A stretch of DNA of 8,696 nucleotides from Clostridia bacterium (GTDB taxonomy: Bacteria; Bacillota; Clostridia; Christensenellales; Borkfalkiaceae): positions 1 to 8,696 of the forward strand of contig JAFOHH010000116.1 of NCBI GenBank assembly GCA_017421905.1. The letters run 5' to 3'. Below, piece after piece: positions 6,285 through 8,696 of the stretch (its first letter is position 1; every line of letters starts with the position of its first letter). The notes beneath the pieces were generated by a model. That model searched no databases. It was not told where the DNA came from and saw only the letters and a list, made by a program, of their open reading frames with translations. Made by a program: the position numbers and the translations under genes.

Positions 6285-7220
6285 ATGGCAAAAATTATCG
6301 GGCCGGGCTCTTTAATCGTAGACGTAACCGGCTTTGCACCACACCTTCCCGTTGCGGGGGAAACCACCAAAGGCTCTACCTTGCGTTTTGGACCGGGTGG
6401 CAAAGGCAGTAACCAAATGACGGCCGCCCACCGCGCAGGCTCGCAGGTAAAAATTATCGGCTACCGCGGAAACGACGTACTCGGCCAAATTTTAAAAGCG
6501 CATTACGAGCGCGAGCAAATGAGCGAGGAATACGTTACCGTAGACGATGCTGCGGAAACGGGTAGTGCCCTTATCGAAATTGACGAAAGCGATGCGCAAA
6601 ACCGCATCATCGTTATCTTTGCCGCAAACGAACAGGTAACCGAGGCGCGCGTTCTTGCCGCCGAAAAAGATTTCGCCACGGCAGACGCCGTTTTAACGCA
6701 GTTTGAAACGACAACCGAGGCGGTTTTCGCAACCAAAGCGTTGGCGCAAAAATACGGCAAGCCCTTTATTTTAAACCCCGCCCCCTTTATCGACGTCCCC
6801 AAAGAATTGTTCCGCGGCGTAGATTACGTTACCCCTAACGAAACGGAGGCAGAGCAGTTTACCGGCGTTGCCGTAGTAACGCAAGACGATTGCCGCGCCG
6901 CCGCGCAAAAGTTTTTTGAAATGGGCGTAAAAAACGTCGTCATCACCCTCGGTGTGCGCGGCGTGTATTACACCAACGGCAAGGAGGAGGTGTTCGTCCC
7001 TGCCATTAAGGTAAAAGCGATAGAAACCACGGGCGCGGGTGATGCGTTTAACGGCGGCTTTGCTACCGCCATTGCAGAGGGTATGCCCATAGAGCGCGCC
7101 CTACAATTTGCAACCTGCACGGCGGCAATTTCGGTTACGAGATTAGGCTCTTCGCCCTCTATGCCGTACCGCCACGAAATTCTTGCATTAATGGAAAAAG
7201 AATTCGGAGTGAAGCCGTAA
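6285..7220 (+). CDS. Ribokinase-family (PfkB) sugar kinase
   Basis: This 311-residue cytoplasmic kinase transfers phosphate from ATP to a sugar hydroxyl. It carries GPGGKGSNQ at 36-44 (ribokinase sugar-binding signature), LNPAP around 163-167, PNETE at 184-188 and the PfkB signature TTGAGDAFNGG at 248-258 with catalytic base D253. The pattern is ribokinase/deoxyribokinase-like rather than fructokinase-like. Next to deoC, the parsimonious role is phosphorylating deoxyribose or a related pentose at O5. Ribose or another sugar cannot be excluded. The ATG at 6285 is chosen because it follows AAGGGAG (6271-6277) and begins the conserved N-terminus (IIGPGSLIVDV). An in-frame ATG at 6225 has no ribosome binding site and would add 20 unconserved residues. 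Its TAA stop shares one base with the next start (TAATG). Confidence 0.9.
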   Translation: MAKIIGPGSLIVDVTGFAPHLPVAGETTKGSTLRFGPGGKGSNQMTAAHRAGSQVKIIGYRGNDVLGQILKAHYEREQMSEEYVTVDDAAETGSALIEIDESDAQNRIIVIFAANEQVTEARVLAAEKDFATADAVLTQFETTTEAVFATKALAQKYGKPFILNPAPFIDVPKELFRGVDYVTPNETEAEQFTGVAVVTQDDCRAAAQKFFEMGVKNVVITLGVRGVYYTNGKEEVFVPAIKVKAIETTGAGDAFNGGFATAIAEGMPIERALQFATCTAAISVTRLGSSPSMPYRHEILALMEKEFGVKP

Positions 7221-8209
7221 TGCTGTTTTTAGATAGTTTTCTCGCGGTTGCGGAAAAGGTAGGGCTTCTATTTATCTTTATCGCAATCGGCTTTATTTGC
7301 CACCGCATTCGTTTTTTGAATAAAGAAGCCAACAAATGCCTTGCCGATATCGTTATGTACTTCGTAACCCCCTGCGTTATCGTCAACGCCTTTTCTTCCA
7401 CCGCTTACGAGCGGGAAGAACTTCTTTCCATCTTAAAAAACATCGGAATGGTAGCCGTTATAGCGGCCCTCTTTCACGCCGCAACGATCGGCGCAGTTTA
7501 CCTCCTTTTCCGTTCGAAAAACGAGGACAGAAGGCGCATTATGCGCTTTGCTGCGGTCTTTTCCAACGCAGGCTTTATCGCCCTCCCTCTCGCGCAAGCG
7601 CTCATCGATACCCCTACCTCGCACGAGGGCGCACTTTACGCCGCCGTATACCTTGCCGTATTTAATATCGTGTTATGGACGTGGGGTCTTATCGATATGG
7701 GTGGCGACGGGCAAAGCATGAACCTTAAAAAAATTCTCCTAAATCCCGGCATAATCGGCGTGGTTGTGGGCTTATTTATCTTCACAACGCCTCTTTATAT
7801 TACGGTGGGGGAAAGCGCAGGCATTCAACTGCCTACCATCGTAAAGGACGCCCTTTCCGGCATGTCCGCCCTCAATTTACCCTTGCCTATGTTTATGGTA
7901 GGCTTTTATTTGGGAGAAGCCAACCTCAAAGCCGCCTTTACCGACGCATCCTCTTTCGTATGCATTGCCTTCCGCCTCGTAGTGTTCCCGCTTGTGGCGC
8001 TCGGCGCGCTATACCTTTTGGGCGTGCGCGGAAACGTACTTACCGTTTCGGTTATCGGCGCAAGCGCACCCGTTGGCGCAACCGCCACCATTTTTTCGGC
8101 AAAGTTTAACCGCGATACCGATCTTTCCGTTCGGCTCGTTTCCCTTTCCACCGTGCTGTCGCTTATCACCATGCCCCTTATCGTCGGCTTAACCCAAGCC
8201 ATCGCATAG
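7220..8209 (+). CDS. AEC-family (auxin efflux carrier-like) transporter
   Basis: This 329-residue integral membrane protein has about ten hydrophobic segments (roughly 15-28, 42-60, 76-97, 108-128, 139-160, 176-192, 208-231, 244-267, 273-293, 305-327). It has family-typical features: helix-breaking P51 in FVTPC, the FAAVFSNAGFIALPL stretch at 110-124, NPGIIG at 175-180 and ASAPVGA at 281-287. Members transport organic acids such as malate or other small anions, and the direction is often unknown. Here it might export an acid product or import the operon's substrate. It is the only transporter in the window. Translation is probably coupled to the kinase: the start overlaps the stop as TAATG, and GGAG at 7206-7209 lies within the kinase gene. 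It is the last gene of the operon. Confidence 0.88.
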   Translation: MLFLDSFLAVAEKVGLLFIFIAIGFICHRIRFLNKEANKCLADIVMYFVTPCVIVNAFSSTAYEREELLSILKNIGMVAVIAALFHAATIGAVYLLFRSKNEDRRRIMRFAAVFSNAGFIALPLAQALIDTPTSHEGALYAAVYLAVFNIVLWTWGLIDMGGDGQSMNLKKILLNPGIIGVVVGLFIFTTPLYITVGESAGIQLPTIVKDALSGMSALNLPLPMFMVGFYLGEANLKAAFTDASSFVCIAFRLVVFPLVALGALYLLGVRGNVLTVSVIGASAPVGATATIFSAKFNRDTDLSVRLVSLSTVLSLITMPLIVGLTQAIA

Positions 8210-8257
8210 CGGCAAGCGGAAGAAAAAAATCTCCGCCAAGGTACGCAAACGCATCTG

Positions 8258-8351
8258 CCGCGGCGCACGTCGCAAAAAAACCACTACCGCGGCGCATATT
8301 GCAAAAGTTTCACCGCGGCGCACGTTGCAAAAAAACCACTACCGCGGCGCA
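8258..8351. repeat. Composite tandem repeat with four CCGCGGCGCA cores
   Basis: The core CCGCGGCGCA occurs at 8258-8267, 8287-8296, 8313-8322 and 8342-8351, with alternating periods of 29, 26 and 29 nt. The alternation shows a unit of about 55 nt present twice. In each unit a core followed by CGTCGC or CGTTGC, then A7 and CCACTA, precedes a core followed by TATTGC or TAATAC and then CAAAAGT. Each core contains the palindrome CCGCGG. The first can form a 5-bp hairpin with the downstream CGTCGC. The block lies between the transporter stop (8209) and the terminator at 8405. No coding frame is supported. The rest of 8210-8404 shows nothing else except an extra copy of AAAACACCCT at 8394-8403. Confidence 0.75.
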
Positions 8352-8404
8352 TAATACGCAATACAAAAGTTAAAATTAAGCTTTTATGCCTAAAAAACAC
8401 CCTT

Positions 8405-8434
8405 AAAACACCCTGCAAGCAGGGTGTTTTTTTT
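8405..8434 (+). terminator. Intrinsic terminator of the sugar operon
   Basis: AAAACACCCTG (8405-8415) pairs perfectly with CAGGGTGTTTT (8420-8430) around CAAG, giving an 11-bp stem. An 8-T run spans 8427-8434. The GC-rich centre plus T-tract is a strong rightward Rho-independent terminator, about 195 nt after the transporter stop. A direct repeat of the left arm (AAAACACCCT at 8394-8403) could compete for the same right arm. Confidence 0.92.
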
Positions 8435-8436
8435 AT

Positions 8437-8499
8437 ATGAAAAAAATTTTTATAAATTTTATAAAAAAAATTGACTTTTATTTCGTTCGGTAGTATAAT
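8437..8499 (+). promoter_or_regulatory. Strong SigA-type promoter with AT-rich UP-like region
   Basis: TTGACT (8471-8476) and a perfect TATAAT (8494-8499) are separated by exactly 17 nt. The 34 nt before the -35 box are almost entirely A and T in alternating A- and T-tracts, as in UP elements. Transcription should start near 8506. It drives the gene that begins at 8624 and is separated from the sugar operon by the terminator at 8405. Confidence 0.88.
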
Positions 8500-8505
8500 A
8501 TATTA

Positions 8506-8623
8506 TTATAAGTGTAAGTATAGCTAAAAGTGTTTAAATTTGTCGAAAACCCATAGTTAAAAAGGGCAAAACACTTACTAAAAAGCTATCGGCGGCAAAC
8601 GAAAAGCGAGGTATATAAAAGCC
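8506..8623 (+). other. Leader of about 115 nt with competing stems
   Basis: The untranslated leader can form an outer stem ATAGCT / AGCTAT (8520-8525 with 8584-8589) enclosing AAGTGTTT / AAACACTT (8528-8535 with 8569-8576), possibly with a small CCC/GGG stem inside. The segment TAAGTGT at 8509-8515 can pair instead with ACACTTA at 8571-8577, so two 5' segments compete for one 3' segment. A weak GAGG (8608-8611) lies 12 nt before the ATG. It matches no riboswitch class that I recognise, and the fold is inferred by eye. Confidence 0.45.
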
Positions 8624-8696
8624 ATGGGAAAAAAGATTGGTAAAATTGCATTAAACGCGCTTTTATATTTCTTTCTTGCGCTTTGCGTTTTTGTGG
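8624..8696 (+). CDS. Start of a membrane-anchored protein (cut by window edge)
   Basis: Only 24 codons are present. The peptide starts with lysines (MGKKIGK) and continues as a hydrophobic stretch (IALNALLYFFLALCVFV at 8-24), giving an N-terminal membrane anchor or signal sequence with the positive end inside. The pattern is compatible with the anchor of a type I signal peptidase, among many other membrane proteins, so that identity is only a guess. Support for the start is the promoter at 8471-8499, GAGG at 8608-8611 and the plausible N-terminus. It belongs to a different transcription unit from the sugar operon. Confidence 0.6.
   Translation, partial: MGKKIGKIALNALLYFFLALCVFV

Noticed and set aside
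8258..8351. Possible small CRISPR array
   Set aside because: Cores are only 10 bp, the intervening segments are 16-19 nt and two of them are near-identical, and there are no cas genes. It is a tandem duplication, not unique spacers.
8437..8475. Tiny AT-only reading frame of 12 codons after the terminator
   Set aside because: It has no ribosome binding site and lies in the AT-rich region upstream of the promoter -35 box, so it is not expected to be transcribed from that promoter.

Overview
The window looks like chromosomal DNA from a low-to-middle GC Gram-positive bacterium, most likely an anaerobic Clostridia-type Bacillota. This is inferred from strong AGGAG ribosome binding sites before almost every gene, SigA-type promoters with 17-nt spacers, AT-rich spacers and hairpin-plus-T-tract terminators. 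No single gene fixes the species.

Layout. Positions 1-243 hold the terminator of an upstream unit, a short pyrimidine-rich tandem repeat, a good promoter (138-166) and a cre/LacI-type palindrome in the leader (214-227). Nine genes then run on the + strand from 244 to 8209: a zinc alcohol/polyol dehydrogenase (MDR), a short-chain dehydrogenase (SDR), an UlaG-like metallo-beta-lactamase-fold hydrolase, an aldose-1-epimerase-like mutarotase, a second zinc MDR dehydrogenase, a small cupin, deoxyribose-phosphate aldolase (DeoC), a ribokinase-family sugar kinase and an AEC-family membrane transporter. Two junctions overlap (ATGA at 4042-4045 and TAATG at 7218-7222), two gaps are only 11-16 nt, and no strong internal terminator is visible, so this is probably one operon. 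Its last gene is followed by a GC-rich repeat block (8258-8351) and a strong terminator (8405-8434). A separate unit then begins with a near-consensus promoter (8471-8499), a leader of about 115 nt that can fold in competing ways, and the first 24 codons of a gene for an N-terminally membrane-anchored protein that runs off the window.

How the genes may work together (inference). The kinase and DeoC can form a phosphorylation-aldol cleavage route: a (deoxy)pentose is phosphorylated and split to glyceraldehyde 3-phosphate and acetaldehyde. The mutarotase could supply the right anomer, as DeoM does for deoxyribose in Salmonella. The three dehydrogenases, the UlaG-like hydrolase and the cupin suggest that the natural substrate is not plain deoxyribose but a polyol, lactone or unusual sugar that must first be oxidised, epimerised or ring-opened. 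No dedicated sugar ABC, PTS or MFS transporter and no regulator gene lies in the window. The combination does not match a complete textbook pathway that I recognise.

The most notable oddities are an SDR whose catalytic Tyr is Phe, a cupin lacking one metal-ligand His, the composite tandem repeat behind the transporter gene, and the switch-like leader at the right edge.
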